Assembly (NCBI GenBank): GCA_965199245.1
Contig: CBDAQP010000001.1
Coordinates: forward strand, 62,001 to 126,000
DNA: 64,000 bases
From: Carbonatibacter sp965199245
Lineage (GTDB): Bacteria; Pseudomonadota; Alphaproteobacteria; Kiloniellales; Kiloniellaceae
Reading direction: 5' to 3'
In this document: one piece after another, positions 1 through 9,181 of the stretch
Position numbering within the stretch: the stretch's first letter is position 1
How the letters are laid out: each line of letters opens with the position of its first letter
Notes under the pieces: model-generated
What the model saw: the letters and a program-made list of their open reading frames with translations, nothing else
Told to the model about the DNA's origin: nothing
Databases searched by the model: none
Made by a program: the position numbers and the translations under genes

Positions 1-284
1 TCGCGTCGCCCCGTTAGAATTTTGTGGGGGTAGCACTGATGCCCCACATCCCAAATCAAACGATCACGCGGGGTGTCAAAAACATAATGTAATCCGACGG
101 TCAGCTCGACAGCCCCCAGACTCGCCCCCAGATGACCGCCCGTCCTCGATACAGACTCAATCGTATCGCGGCGCAATTCATCGGCAAGCTGGCGCAGGTG
201 CCGTTCATCCAGCCGGCGCAGATCATCAGGTGTCTTGACCTGATCCAGCAAAGGGGTCGGGCGATTGTGTCCAAACGCGCTCAA
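1..284 (-). CDS. dxs: 1-deoxy-D-xylulose-5-phosphate synthase, N-terminal part (cut by window edge)
   Basis: DXS condenses pyruvate and glyceraldehyde-3-phosphate in the first step of the cytosolic MEP isoprenoid pathway. About 94 N-terminal residues are visible and hold family hallmarks: a TPLLD segment, the SVSRTGGHLGASLG stretch, ELTVGLHYVFDTP, and WDVGHQCYPHKILTGRR near the window edge, including the first thiamine-diphosphate-site His. No ATG fits the frame, because a TGA lies just upstream of residue -10. A TTG at 284-282 is preceded by a purine-rich GAGAGAGG, so I take TTG as the start. It lies 33 bases after ispA, so ispA and dxs are very probably co-transcribed. The remainder lies outside the window. 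Confidence 0.93.
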   Translation of the reverse strand, partial: MSAFGHNRPTPLLDQVKTPDDLRRLDERHLRQLADELRRDTIESVSRTGGHLGASLGAVELTVGLHYVFDTPRDRLIWDVGHQCYPHKILTGRR

Positions 285-317
285 GATTTTTTCCTCTCTC
301 TCGACAAAACCACGTCA

Positions 318-1259
318 TCATACCTGCCTGTCCAACACAAAATCGGCCGCTGCACACAACATATCGCCCCGCCCCCCAAAAGGGTCAAGGGCCGCCTTTG
401 CCTCTGCAACAAGTCGCACGGCCTTTTCCCGGGCCTGGTCATGCCCAAGGCATTCGACAAAGGTCGGCTTGTCGCGGTCAACGCCGGTCGGTTTTCCGAT
501 GTCTGTAGGGCAGGCCATCACATCCAGTAGATCATCCGCAACCTGAAACGCCAATCCCACAGAGTCGGCATAGCGGGTCAGGGCCGCCCGCGCAGGCGCA
601 GGCGCGCGTCCCAAAATCGCCCCGGCCTGACAGGCAAAAGACATCAAGGCCCCGGTTTTCAGGGTTTGCAACCGGGTAATCCCCGCAAGTCCCAATGTGG
701 CACAGGACTCCGAGAGGTCAATCATTTGTCCCCCCACCATTCCCGCCGCCCCCGCCGCAACGGCCAATGCGCCGACCAATTCAATACGCACAGCCGGATC
801 AGGATGGGTGTTTTCCTGTGCGAGTAACGCAAAGGATTCTGCCAACAGACCATCTCCGGCCAGAATGGCCGTGGCCTCGTCCCACAAAACATGAACCGTC
901 GGCTGACCACGCCGCAGGGGGCTATCGTCCATCGCCGGCAGATCATCGTGGACAAGCGAGTAGCCATGCAACATTTCCAGAGCCGTTGCACAGAACAAAG
1001 ACTGCCGGGACGGCACATCGAACAGGGCCGCAGACTCCATCACCAAAAAGGCCCGAAACCTCTTCCCCCCCGCCAGCACCGCATGGCGCATCGCATCGGA
1101 AAGATCGGATAAAGCCCGCTGTGTCCCACAGCAATCTGGAGAGCGTGTCCCACAGCCCTCTGACCCGCTCTCTTGAGCCATACTGTCCCGCAAAGCTTGT
1201 GCAAGACTTTTATCCACAGCCCGCGCGTGCTTTTGCAGTCTGTCCTGAAACGACACCAT
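318..1259 (-). CDS. ispA: (2E,6E)-farnesyl diphosphate synthase / geranyltranstransferase
   Basis: A trans-isoprenyl diphosphate synthase of 313 residues that makes FPP from IPP and DMAPP/GPP. The first Asp-rich motif DDLPAMDD is at residues 105-112 and the second, DDLLD, at 242-246. GGKRFRA near residue 64 is the usual diphosphate-binding segment. The chosen ATG (1259) follows xseB by 13 bases; an upstream in-frame extension would run into xseB. The order xseB-ispA-dxs is a classic proteobacterial operon. Residues about 30-46 form an odd Cys/Gly/Ser-rich insert (CGT..CCGT), encoded by DNA in which TGTCCCACAGC occurs twice about 25 bases apart. It does not interrupt the fold motifs. Confidence 0.93.
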   Translation of the reverse strand: MVSFQDRLQKHARAVDKSLAQALRDSMAQESGSEGCGTRSPDCCGTQRALSDLSDAMRHAVLAGGKRFRAFLVMESAALFDVPSRQSLFCATALEMLHGYSLVHDDLPAMDDSPLRRGQPTVHVLWDEATAILAGDGLLAESFALLAQENTHPDPAVRIELVGALAVAAGAAGMVGGQMIDLSESCATLGLAGITRLQTLKTGALMSFACQAGAILGRAPAPARAALTRYADSVGLAFQVADDLLDVMACPTDIGKPTGVDRDKPTFVECLGHDQAREKAVRLVAEAKAALDPFGGRGDMLCAAADFVLDRQV

Positions 1260-1272
1260 CAACCACCCCGTG

Positions 1273-1542
1273 TCAAGCGGGGTCAAGGGGCGTGAGGGAC
1301 AGATCCTGCCCGCCGTCGGCAAGATTTTTCAAGGTGATTTTTTCAATCTTTTCTTCGGCATCGCGGAGTTTGCGGGCGCAGTGTGCCTTGAGAGCGGCCC
1401 CGCGTTCATAGGCGTCGATGGCCTCATCCAGCTTTCCCTCACCCTGTTCCAAACGGCTGACAAGTGTGCGCAATTCCGCCAGTGCGTCCTCAAAGCTCAT
1501 CGCGGCAATGTCAGCGTGTGGCGGTATCTGATGATCGGTCAT
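1273..1542 (-). CDS. xseB: Exodeoxyribonuclease VII small subunit
   Basis: A small acidic subunit of 89 residues that wraps the XseA large subunit of ExoVII, a nuclease degrading single-stranded DNA to oligonucleotides. The family core is clear: MSFEDALAELRTLVSRLEQG, then the conserved L-D-E-A-I-D-A-Y-ERG segment and a helical, charged C-terminal half. The ATG at 1542 is chosen because GGGGGAG lies about 8 bases upstream; a longer frame from 1566 would bury that site. It is the first gene of xseB-ispA-dxs. The partner xseA lies far away in this window (41782-43314, minus strand). Confidence 0.92.
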   Translation of the reverse strand: MTDHQIPPHADIAAMSFEDALAELRTLVSRLEQGEGKLDEAIDAYERGAALKAHCARKLRDAEEKIEKITLKNLADGGQDLSLTPLDPA

Positions 1543-1697
1543 GGCATGTCTCCCCCAAAGTGGCAACCAGAACAGCGTTCGTCAGCTCACTGATTCAGCC
1601 TAGATGTGCGTTTTTTAAATGATTTCCATAACGAAGTGAAGTGCTTTACACCACACCCGGTTATCGCCAGTATCCGGGTTCATTTCCGGTTCGTATT

Positions 1698-2840
1698 TTA
1701 CGATTCGCGCGAAAAGCCCGCAAAACGGCCCGCGATCAGAGGTTCCCACCCGGAGGCCAGAATTTTTGGCCCCAGAATTTTCAACGCGGCATTGCGACAA
1801 AAAACCGCCGCCGCCCCTTCCAAACGCGCCAAGCCCATTCTTTTGAGTGACTGCGCCTGAACCCAGTGTGCTTCGGGTTTTCTGATCTGCTGAAACTGTG
1901 CCAAGGACCTGGATAGTCGTTCTTCGTCGTCTGATTTGTCAAGCACATGTGCCAACACAACCGCATCCTTCATCGCCTGCGCTGCCCCTTGCGCCAGTGT
2001 GGGCAAGGTTCCATGCGCAGCATCCCCAATCAAAACAACCCGTTTTTTGACCCAGCTCTGCATCACCATTTGTTGCAAAGGGGCCTCGTGGCTGTCCTGT
2101 CCCGCCAAACTGTTCAGAAGCCCACGTGACAACGTGGGCGAAAACTGCGCCAAGAGTTGTTCAAAATGCATCGTAGAGAGGTTCGCAAACTGTGCGGCCG
2201 GATCATAAACAGACACAAAAACATAGGTTTTCTGCTGTTCCAACGGCATGAGCAACACAACCACCCCACGCCCCATGATAAATTGGGGAACTTTTTCCGC
2301 AAAGCCGGGATCACAAACCCACCTCCAGCACCGAAACCCGGTGTCCACAGGGCTGTGCTCTGCGCCGAAAACAGACTGGCGCGTTGGCGCGGATATGCCT
2401 TCGGCGACGATAACCAGATCAAAGTCGTCTTCGCGTCCGTCTGAAAACACCACATGAGCTTCTGCACTGACCTTTTGGGCCACAACCCCCGTTTGCATCA
2501 CCGCCCCGTCAAGGCAAGAGAGCAAAATATCATGAAAAACCTGACGGGACAGGGCCATAAAATCCGGCCAACCCTGTTTGCGGACATCAAGGGAGAACAG
2601 ATTCTGGCCATCGGCGCGGCAATAGGTCAGACGATCAAAAGAGGCCGCCGCCTGTTCAACCTCTGCCTGAATCCCGAGACTATCCAAAAGAGGCCGCGCA
2701 TTCCCCGGCAAATGCAATCCCGCCCCGGTCGTCTGCCAGACGGGCGCACGTTCAACCAGATGCAGATCATGGCCTGCCTGTCGCAAGGCAATCATCGCCG
2801 CCAATCCCGCAATTCCGCCGCCACAAATCAGAATTTTCAT
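1698..2840 (-). CDS. FAD-dependent aromatic-type monooxygenase (UbiH / salicylate hydroxylase-like)
   Basis: A 380-residue class A flavoprotein monooxygenase. The Rossmann GGGIAG is at residues 7-12, an acidic residue ends the second strand (HLVERAP), a DG-like motif reads VIVAEGISAPTR, and the FAD ribityl motif GDAAHGTLPTLAQGA lies near residue 285. These enzymes use NAD(P)H and O2 to hydroxylate an aromatic or polyprenylated ring, and the substrate cannot be read from sequence. Its neighbours (the xseB operon downstream, an efflux pair divergent upstream) give no pathway clue. It is closer in length to salicylate-hydroxylase-like enzymes than to UbiF/UbiH. It stands as a single gene. Confidence 0.8.
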   Translation of the reverse strand: MKILICGGGIAGLAAMIALRQAGHDLHLVERAPVWQTTGAGLHLPGNARPLLDSLGIQAEVEQAAASFDRLTYCRADGQNLFSLDVRKQGWPDFMALSRQVFHDILLSCLDGAVMQTGVVAQKVSAEAHVVFSDGREDDFDLVIVAEGISAPTRQSVFGAEHSPVDTGFRCWRWVCDPGFAEKVPQFIMGRGVVVLLMPLEQQKTYVFVSVYDPAAQFANLSTMHFEQLLAQFSPTLSRGLLNSLAGQDSHEAPLQQMVMQSWVKKRVVLIGDAAHGTLPTLAQGAAQAMKDAVVLAHVLDKSDDEERLSRSLAQFQQIRKPEAHWVQAQSLKRMGLARLEGAAAVFCRNAALKILGPKILASGWEPLIAGRFAGFSRES

Positions 2841-3058
2841 CTGCCTTTTCCCTCAAAAACAGACCTGTCCCCAAGCAACACGCAAAGGTGATTGAGGGAT
2901 GACAGATCCCAAATTTCCCCTATAATATGTCCCGCACCGGAACACCCGCACCAGAACAAATATGGCCTACAGCGGTCTGACCCCTGTTGCAAGGCAGACC
3001 CACCAAAAGAACACGATACAACCGCATCCGAACACCGTAAAGTGTAGAAAGCTGCCTT

Positions 3059-3092
3059 CGAATCTCATAATCAGGCGAATCTCATAATCAGG
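3059..3092. repeat. 17-bp perfect tandem duplication upstream of the efflux operon
   Basis: The unit CGAATCTCATAATCAGG occurs twice, head to tail, at 3059-3075 and 3076-3092. The second copy ends in the AGG that probably serves as ribosome-binding site for the GTG start at 3102. The duplication sits in the leader of the RND operon and could alter regulator binding or translation, but nothing in the sequence proves a role. Confidence 0.9.
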
Positions 3093-3101
3093 ATTAAAAC
3101 T

Positions 3102-4256
3102 GTGAACACAAGACATGATATTGTCCTGCGCCCCTTTTGGTCGGGTGGATTTTTGGGGGTATTTTTCCTTTTTCTTACCCTGTCCGCACAGGGTTCCTTC
3201 GCACAGGGGAAACAGAGTGCATCCGTTTTCGTTGATGCTGTGCGCGAAGACATTTTAGACGACACTGTCCCGATCATAGGTCGCCTTGTCTCCCGTCAGG
3301 GTGGTAGCCTTGCCGCCCGTACAGGCGGAGCTGTTGTGGCCCTTCACGTCGGGGTTGGCGATCAGGTCGAGGCAGGCCAGATTATCGCAGAACTGGACCG
3401 CGAAACACTCGATGCCAATTACGCCCTTGCCAAGGGTCAACTGAAAACAGCGCGGGCACAGCTCACGGTCAATCAGGCGCGGCACATTTTGGCAGAGCAA
3501 AAACGCAGCCGACTGGAAAAATTGCGGCGATCTACGGCCTTTAACAAGGCCGATTTTGACGATGCCACCCAAAGCCTCGCCATCGCAACCGCCGAAATTG
3601 CCAAGAGCCGCGCGGAAATCGCCACAATGCGCGCCCGCTTGACCCTGGCCCAAATCGAACGCTCACGGGCCGTGATTCTCGCCCCCTATCGCAGTGTTGT
3701 ACTCAGCCGCGAAACAGAGGTCGGCGCGTGGTTACGCCAGGGCGATCCGGTCGTGCGCCTCTTATCGCCAGAGGCCCTTGACATCGAAGCCGAGGTTCCC
3801 GCCCGCTATCTGGACGGAGTCACGGCGGGGCAGGCGTTTAGCCTGCATTTGGCAGATGGTTCGGTACAGGTGGCGCGTGTGCGGGCAGTCTTGCCACAGG
3901 AAAATCCACGCACACGCACACGCACCGTCCGCCTGTCCGCCGACCTGACAACAACCCCCGGTCTCGCCGATAATCAGAGCATCACTCTGTTTGTGCCCGC
4001 AGGCCGCAAACGCCCGGCCCTCACCCTTCATAAAGATGCGATTGTTCAAAGCCCCAATGGCCCTCTTGCCTTTGTCGTTGAGGACAACCGCGCCCAACTG
4101 CGTCGCCTGCAACTGGGTCAAGAGGCCGGACAGCGTATCGAGGTCGTCTCTGGCCTCGCGGTCGATGACCAGACCGTCATTCGGGGCAATGAACGACTGC
4201 GTGCGGGCCAGCCTGTGCAGATCACAAACCAATCGGTGAAAGATCAACCAAGATGA
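3102..4256 (+). CDS. RND efflux periplasmic adaptor (HlyD/AcrA-type membrane fusion protein)
   Basis: A periplasmic adaptor of 384 residues that links an inner-membrane RND pump to an outer-membrane channel. It begins with a signal peptide (hydrophobic run at about residues 15-33, then SFAQ/G). The barrel-sandwich half-motif GGAVVALHVGVGDQVEAGQ follows, then a coiled-coil hairpin (about 95-190), the second lipoyl half (APYRSVVLSRETEVGAWLRQGD), a beta-barrel and a C-terminal membrane-proximal domain. The start is GTG at 3102, with AGG 10 bases upstream. The stop overlaps the pump gene ATG by four bases (ATGA), so the two are translationally coupled. No TolC-like partner lies in the window. Confidence 0.92.
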   Translation: MNTRHDIVLRPFWSGGFLGVFFLFLTLSAQGSFAQGKQSASVFVDAVREDILDDTVPIIGRLVSRQGGSLAARTGGAVVALHVGVGDQVEAGQIIAELDRETLDANYALAKGQLKTARAQLTVNQARHILAEQKRSRLEKLRRSTAFNKADFDDATQSLAIATAEIAKSRAEIATMRARLTLAQIERSRAVILAPYRSVVLSRETEVGAWLRQGDPVVRLLSPEALDIEAEVPARYLDGVTAGQAFSLHLADGSVQVARVRAVLPQENPRTRTRTVRLSADLTTTPGLADNQSITLFVPAGRKRPALTLHKDAIVQSPNGPLAFVVEDNRAQLRRLQLGQEAGQRIEVVSGLAVDDQTVIRGNERLRAGQPVQITNQSVKDQPR

Positions 4257-7200
4257 ACCTTATCACGGTCGCCATTCACCGCCCGATTGCCGTTCTGGCC
4301 GCCGTCATAATGACCGTGTTTTTCGGTTTGGTGGCTCTGCAAACGATTCCGGTTCAGCTGACCCCGGATGTCAACAGGCCAGTGATCCGAATCACAACAC
4401 TCTGGGCGGGGGCCGCCCCCACTGACATCGAGCACGAAATTATCATCCGACAGGAAGACAGCCTCAGCGGACTTGAAAACCTCGTCACCATGACCAGCAG
4501 TGCAACGCGGGGACGGGGGACTGTCACACTTGAATTCAATATCGGCACCGACATGGGCCGTGCATTGCTTCTGACCGCCAACCGACTGGGTCGGGTTGGC
4601 GGCTACCCCGACGAAGCCCGCCAACCCACCCTCAGTGCCTCCGGATCAGAAGACAGTGCCATTGCCTGGTTTGTTCTCACACGTCAAGCAGGCAATGACA
4701 CGGAAATCCACTCCTATGGCGATTTTGCCAAACGCGTCCTCAAAAACCAGATTGAACGTATTCCCGGGGTGTCCGGTGTCAATATTTTTGGCGGGCGTGA
4801 CGAAGACATTTCCATTGTCGTCACCCCTGAACAGCTGGCCCGCCACGGCCTACGGGCGACAGATCTGGTCAATAGTCTCCGCCGGGCCAGTGCCTCTGTC
4901 TCCGCCGGTGATATCTCAGAGGGGAAGCGGCTTTATCTTGTGCGCACAGAAGGAGAGCTGGATACCCTTGATGCCATTCGCGCCGTTGTCCTGCGGAGCG
5001 AACGCAACCCCGCCACAGGCCGCCTTGCCCGTCTGACAGTGGGCGATATTGCCGATGTTTCCTATCGCTATCGCCCGGCCTCCGCAACCCTGCGCTACCG
5101 CGCCAATAGTGCTCTGATTTTTAATGTTACACGCGAAACGGGCGCGAACGTCATCACAACAATGGCCCGGATCAAAAACAAGGTCGCAGACCTTCAAACC
5201 GGCGTTATCGCGACCGAAGGTCTGGTGTTACAGCAGGTCTATGATGAAACGACCTATATTAAATCCGCGATTGATCTGGTGCGACAGAATATCTGGTTTG
5301 GTGGCGTCTTTGCGGCCTGTGTCCTTTTGCTGTTTCTGCGCTCCCTGCGGGCAACGGTCATTATTTCGGTTGCTATTCCGGTCTCTGTCATCGGGTCGTT
5401 TGTTGCGATGGCGGCCCTGGGACGTTCGATCAATGTCATTTCACTTGCAGGTTTGGCCTTTGCCGTCGGTATGGTTGTTGATGCCGCGATTGTTGTTTTA
5501 GAAAATATCTACCGCCTGCGCGAACAGGGCAAAAGCCCGACAGAGGCCGCGCGCATCGGGGCGCAACAGGTCTGGGGGGCCATTCTGGTTTCCGCCCTGA
5601 CGACAGTGATGGTTTTTATTCCTATTCTGGTGATGGAGCTGGAGATCGGACAGCTTTTCCGCGATATTGCCGTCGCCATTTCTGTCTCGGTTGTTCTGTC
5701 ACTCCTCGTTTCAATGACGGTGATTCCTGCGCTGTCACGTAAATTTTTGCCCCCTCTGTCCCCCGATCAACAGCCGCGACAAATCCCGGTTATTGATGCC
5801 CTTGCCCGACGTTTTGTCGCAATACTCATCACATCACAACAGAAAATCCTCACCAGTAAAGCGAGGTCACTGGCTACGGTGTGCATTGTGGTCGGCCTGA
5901 CACTGGTCGGATCCTGGCTTTTTTTGCCCAAACTCGACTATCTGCCCGAAGGAAACAGAAATTTAGTCTTTGGGGTCATTATGCCCCCCCCGGGCTATAA
6001 CCTGGAGACCATGCGCGGCATCGCAGACCGGGTCGAAGCCGCCGCCGCCCCCCTGTGGCAACAAAGCGAAAACCCTGATCCCGATTCCGCTCTCGCATCT
6101 CCTCCCGAATCACCCCCGACTATTGACAATTTTTTCTTTATCACCACCCGTTCACAAGCCTTTGTCGTGGCCTCGGCACAGGATCCAACGCGCGTTGGAG
6201 AGTTGATACCGCTATTGCAAAAACCCATTTCCAAAGAACCGGGGACTTTTGGATTTATGAGCCAACCCTCACTCTTTGGACGTGGTGTCGGGGGCGGGCG
6301 AAAGGTCAATATTGACATATCGGGCGATGATCTCAAAACAATTCTGACCCTCGCCGGACAGATTGCAGGCCAGCTTTCAGATTTTTTTCCGCGCCAAGAC
6401 GGCAACCAGTTCCGCCCCAAACCCGGGCTTGAACTCGGTGCCCCGGAAATCCGATTGTTGCCCCACCGCACCATCCTTGCCGATAATGGCCTGAGTGTCG
6501 AAGACTTCAACACCGCGATTGACGTTTTTAACGACGGGCGAAGGGTGCAACAGGTCACGCTCGGCAACAGGCAGATGGATCTGGTTGTCCGTGGGCCACG
6601 CGATGACCTGCGCCAGACCCAGAGCATCGCAACCCTGCCCGTTGTGACCGCAGACGGGCGCATTGTTCCTGCGTCAACCCTGGCAGAGGTTATCCTGACC
6701 TCTGGCCCCACGCAAATTCGTCGGCAAGAAGGCCGCCGCACCATCACACTGGAACTGCGCCCTGCAGCGAACATTCCACTAGAATCGGTGATTGACAAAC
6801 TCGAAACCGACATTATCGCCCCCCTCACGGCACAGGGCCTGCCCGATGACGTCCGCCTGTCCCTGCGCGGGACAGCAGATGCCCTTGCCAAGACGTGGGA
6901 GGCCATGGTTTTGGATCTTGTTCTGGCCATTGTCATTGTCTATCTGGTCATGGCTGTCCTGTTTGAAAGTTTCCTCTATCCCCTGCTGATCCTACTGGCG
7001 GTTCCCTTGGCAACGGCAGGCGGGGTTGCGGGCCTGGCAGGGTTGAACCTGTTGACCTTTCAACCCCTCGATATGCTCACATTGCTGGGTTTTGTCATTT
7101 TGGTCGGCATTGTGGTCAATAACGCGATCTTGCTGGTTCACCAGACTCTTCACCAGCTGCGCGTCGAGGGACTCGCCCCCATCCCCGCGATTTTAGAGGC

Positions 7201-7441
7201 CACACGTACCCGCATCCGCCCAATTTTCATGTCAACCCTGACCTCGGTTGTCGGGATGTTGCCCCTCGTTTTCTTCCCGGGCGCAGGCTCGGAACTCTAT
7301 CGCGGCCTCGGCTCAGTGGTCGTCGGCGGCCTCGGCCTCTCTGCCTTTCTCACCTTACTCATTATCCCCCCTGTCCTCGCCCTGCTCGAGCGATTCCTCG
7401 CACACGAACGCCCCCAAACAGACCAAAACACCGCTCGCTAA
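4253..7441 (+). CDS. RND efflux transporter, inner-membrane pump
   Basis: A proton-driven RND exporter of 1062 residues, the usual length for the family. It has an N-terminal TM helix (ITVAIHRPIAVLAAVIM), a large porter loop, a TM2-6 block with LRATVIISVAIPVSVIGSF, a second porter loop, and TM8-12 with PLLILLAVPLATAGG and PIFMSTLTSVVGMLPL. The TM4 relay motif reads GMVVDAAIVVLEN, so the first Asp of the AcrB DD pair is kept and the second is Ala. The TM10 Lys of AcrB is Asn here (VNNAIL). This marks it as outside the AcrB/MdtB subgroup; the substrate is unknown. It is coupled to the adaptor gene by an ATGA overlap. Confidence 0.93.
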   Translation: MNLITVAIHRPIAVLAAVIMTVFFGLVALQTIPVQLTPDVNRPVIRITTLWAGAAPTDIEHEIIIRQEDSLSGLENLVTMTSSATRGRGTVTLEFNIGTDMGRALLLTANRLGRVGGYPDEARQPTLSASGSEDSAIAWFVLTRQAGNDTEIHSYGDFAKRVLKNQIERIPGVSGVNIFGGRDEDISIVVTPEQLARHGLRATDLVNSLRRASASVSAGDISEGKRLYLVRTEGELDTLDAIRAVVLRSERNPATGRLARLTVGDIADVSYRYRPASATLRYRANSALIFNVTRETGANVITTMARIKNKVADLQTGVIATEGLVLQQVYDETTYIKSAIDLVRQNIWFGGVFAACVLLLFLRSLRATVIISVAIPVSVIGSFVAMAALGRSINVISLAGLAFAVGMVVDAAIVVLENIYRLREQGKSPTEAARIGAQQVWGAILVSALTTVMVFIPILVMELEIGQLFRDIAVAISVSVVLSLLVSMTVIPALSRKFLPPLSPDQQPRQIPVIDALARRFVAILITSQQKILTSKARSLATVCIVVGLTLVGSWLFLPKLDYLPEGNRNLVFGVIMPPPGYNLETMRGIADRVEAAAAPLWQQSENPDPDSALASPPESPPTIDNFFFITTRSQAFVVASAQDPTRVGELIPLLQKPISKEPGTFGFMSQPSLFGRGVGGGRKVNIDISGDDLKTILTLAGQIAGQLSDFFPRQDGNQFRPKPGLELGAPEIRLLPHRTILADNGLSVEDFNTAIDVFNDGRRVQQVTLGNRQMDLVVRGPRDDLRQTQSIATLPVVTADGRIVPASTLAEVILTSGPTQIRRQEGRRTITLELRPAANIPLESVIDKLETDIIAPLTAQGLPDDVRLSLRGTADALAKTWEAMVLDLVLAIVIVYLVMAVLFESFLYPLLILLAVPLATAGGVAGLAGLNLLTFQPLDMLTLLGFVILVGIVVNNAILLVHQTLHQLRVEGLAPIPAILEATRTRIRPIFMSTLTSVVGMLPLVFFPGAGSELYRGLGSVVVGGLGLSAFLTLLIIPPVLALLERFLAHERPQTDQNTAR

Positions 7442-7454
7442 AGTTGATTATTTT

Positions 7455-7667
7455 TCATAAGTGAAGACCAATCGCACGCCCCAGCCCAACGGGAACAGCG
7501 TTCCCGATTTGCCTGTATTTATGCAGAGTTTTTCCCGTAATGATCCAATGATCCGGGAATTCCTGTATCCGCTTGTGAGACCTGTGCGCGGGATGGATAG
7601 TTTGTTGATTTTGTTGTTTTTGTACGCAACCCGTGCATTTCATTAAGAGTTCCATCGCGCACCGCAC
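7455..7667 (-). pseudogene. C-terminal remnant of a DNA (cytosine-5-)-methyltransferase
   Basis: The last ~45 codons carry the C-terminal signature of C5 DNA methyltransferases: RIQEFPDHW (the motif in the target-recognition/IX region) followed by KYRQIGNAVPVGLGRAIG (motif X). The upstream catalytic domain with the PC motif is absent, and the residues before RIQEF look scrambled. The fragment ends near the IS5-family relic at 7753, so an insertion/deletion probably removed the rest. A second, longer remnant of the same enzyme class lies at 30451-30930. Confidence 0.75.
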
Positions 7668-7752
7668 CCCGACGACCGGGTATCCAGTAGATTTTCCTGT
7701 CCAACGGCGTTTCAGGTGGCATTGGCAACTCTATTGAACAGGGTTCGTGCCG

Positions 7753-8609
7753 TCAGGCAGCAGCGGTCGCCTTGAGAGACAGGCCCCGCTTCAAATTGTA
7801 CACCATTGCGGTGAGCTGGATATGCAGCCTTGCCTTGCCAGGGCCCCGGTGTGGAACTGCCCGCAGGCCATAACCTCGTTGTGCCAAAGATCTTCCCGGC
7901 AACGAACCTTGTGAATGGGGCCTCGCTTTCAGCCTTGCTGCGGCGTCGTTGCGGGCCCAAACGCCGGTCACAACACCCCGGGTGGTGCCTCCCTTCTCCT
8001 CAACCGCATTGCGAAAGCCAACGCCCTGATACGCACTGTCGGCAGAGACCTGTTCAGGATCACCACATCACAGCCGGCTTTCCCGTCATTCACCTTGGCC
8101 GGCGTGACGACAATCCTCTCCACCGGATCAGTCGTTTCACCGGAGGCCACATGAGCCTTGTCACCATGCACCGCCTTCCTGTTCCTGTGCCTGATCCAGC
8201 GCGCGTCGTTGTCTTCCCTGCTGGCCGAAGCGATGGGCATCACCCAACGTGCCCTGTTTGACCGATACATCGCGCAACTGCGCGGTCATGCCGTCGAAGA
8301 CCCGCGAGCCCGCCAGGTCACGGCGAAACCGCACAAAGGCCGTCCGCGTCGGCGCGGGAGAAACCGCAAAAGCGGCGGAACGAAGCCCGGTCATCCCGCG
8401 CATCGGCCAGCTTCACATCATCAGACCACCGCCCCAAAAGCAGGGCCTTCAGCAAACACAGTGGCGGCCAACCCGCTTCGCCCTGGGATGCGGAGGACAT
8501 ATCCGCCAGATGATGATCAGGCATCGTCCAACAGGCCGACAAGGTCATCAGGATCGCTTCTTTTCCCATCAAGGGAAAAATGCTCCTGACCAATCTCACG
8601 ACGCGCCAT
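7753..8609 (-). pseudogene. IS5-family transposase, multiply frameshifted
   Basis: Read on the minus strand from an ATG at 8609, pieces of one IS5-type DDE transposase appear in changing frames. The order is MARREIGQEHF, then the N-terminal LADALDDRASFRRFCGFSRAD-like region, the central FRRDLAGSRVFDGMTAQL, VKQGTLVDATV-like and ERIVVTPAKVNDG segments, and the C-terminal HIQLTAMVYNLKRGLSL. At least three frame changes are needed, so it cannot make an active enzyme. I could not define convincing terminal inverted repeats. It lies between the methyltransferase tail and the toxin-antitoxin island. Confidence 0.8.
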
Positions 8610-9181
8610 CAATCCTCCCAAACTCTTCTATCAATTAAGACAATCACAAAACAGCAGACCCGTCCAGTGCTATCCGCGCACAGGTCTCATAAGGCACCTC
8701 TTTGCGGCTGATTAACTTTCGATGATTGCCGCGCCGTTCTTAATCCCTGGAATCATAGTGGAATCATGAGGGCTGGTTTGGGCGAGCAACAGATCGAATG
8801 ATAGCGTAAAGCGATGTCTAGATTAATTAATTAATTAATATCAATGAATTACGGCTCATAATCTGCGAGTAGTAGAGCGAAATCCTGCGCACTATCCTGC
8901 TACCAGAGCGAAAACATGAGTAAGTCGGACATACAGGTTGGTTTTCGCTGTATCCCGCAAGTTTCTGGTCTTTTTCGCATATCTTCGCGGTCTCTTGATT
9001 CCAGAAAGAAAGCTCAAATCGAGGCATTTGAGGTCTGCTGGGTGGTTGGCAAGCACCGACCCTCAGGTTATTCCGGTCAGGCCTTTTCTGCGGTTTGGCA
9101 GATAAATTTTATTCCTGCTTGTAGTGCCTGAAAAATTTCTGTAAATGATTACCTATTACGTAACGAAATTGAGTCAATATA
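8610..9181. other. Intergenic stretch holding the left boundary of the toxin-antitoxin island
   Basis: No credible gene is seen. Three things are present: a segment at 8748-8773 (TGGAATCATAGTGGAATCAT and following bases) that recurs in altered form at 10674-10699; an AT-rich TTAA-repeat run at 8822-8838; and a decayed tRNA-fMet 3'-half sequence at 8853-8887. Just before the toxin gene, TTACGTAA (9156-9163) is a small palindrome that could be part of an operator for the HigA-type repressor; this is a guess. Confidence 0.5.
8853..8887 (+). repeat. Decayed attachment-site-like copy of the tRNA-fMet 3' half (left)
   Basis: GGCTCATAA-T-CTG, then 14 unrelated bases, then AAATCCTG. The spacing is identical to the better copy at 10822-10863, where GGCTCATAACCTG is also followed by exactly 14 bases and AAATCCTG. 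The two outer blocks are the anticodon arm/loop and T-arm 3' strand of initiator tRNA. I read it as the left, mutated duplicate created by site-specific integration into a tRNA gene. Confidence 0.5.

Noticed and set aside
5995..6936. 313-codon minus-strand open frame inside the RND pump gene
   Set aside because: Arg/Ser-rich low-complexity translation antisense to a clearly coding gene; no domain or ribosome-binding site.
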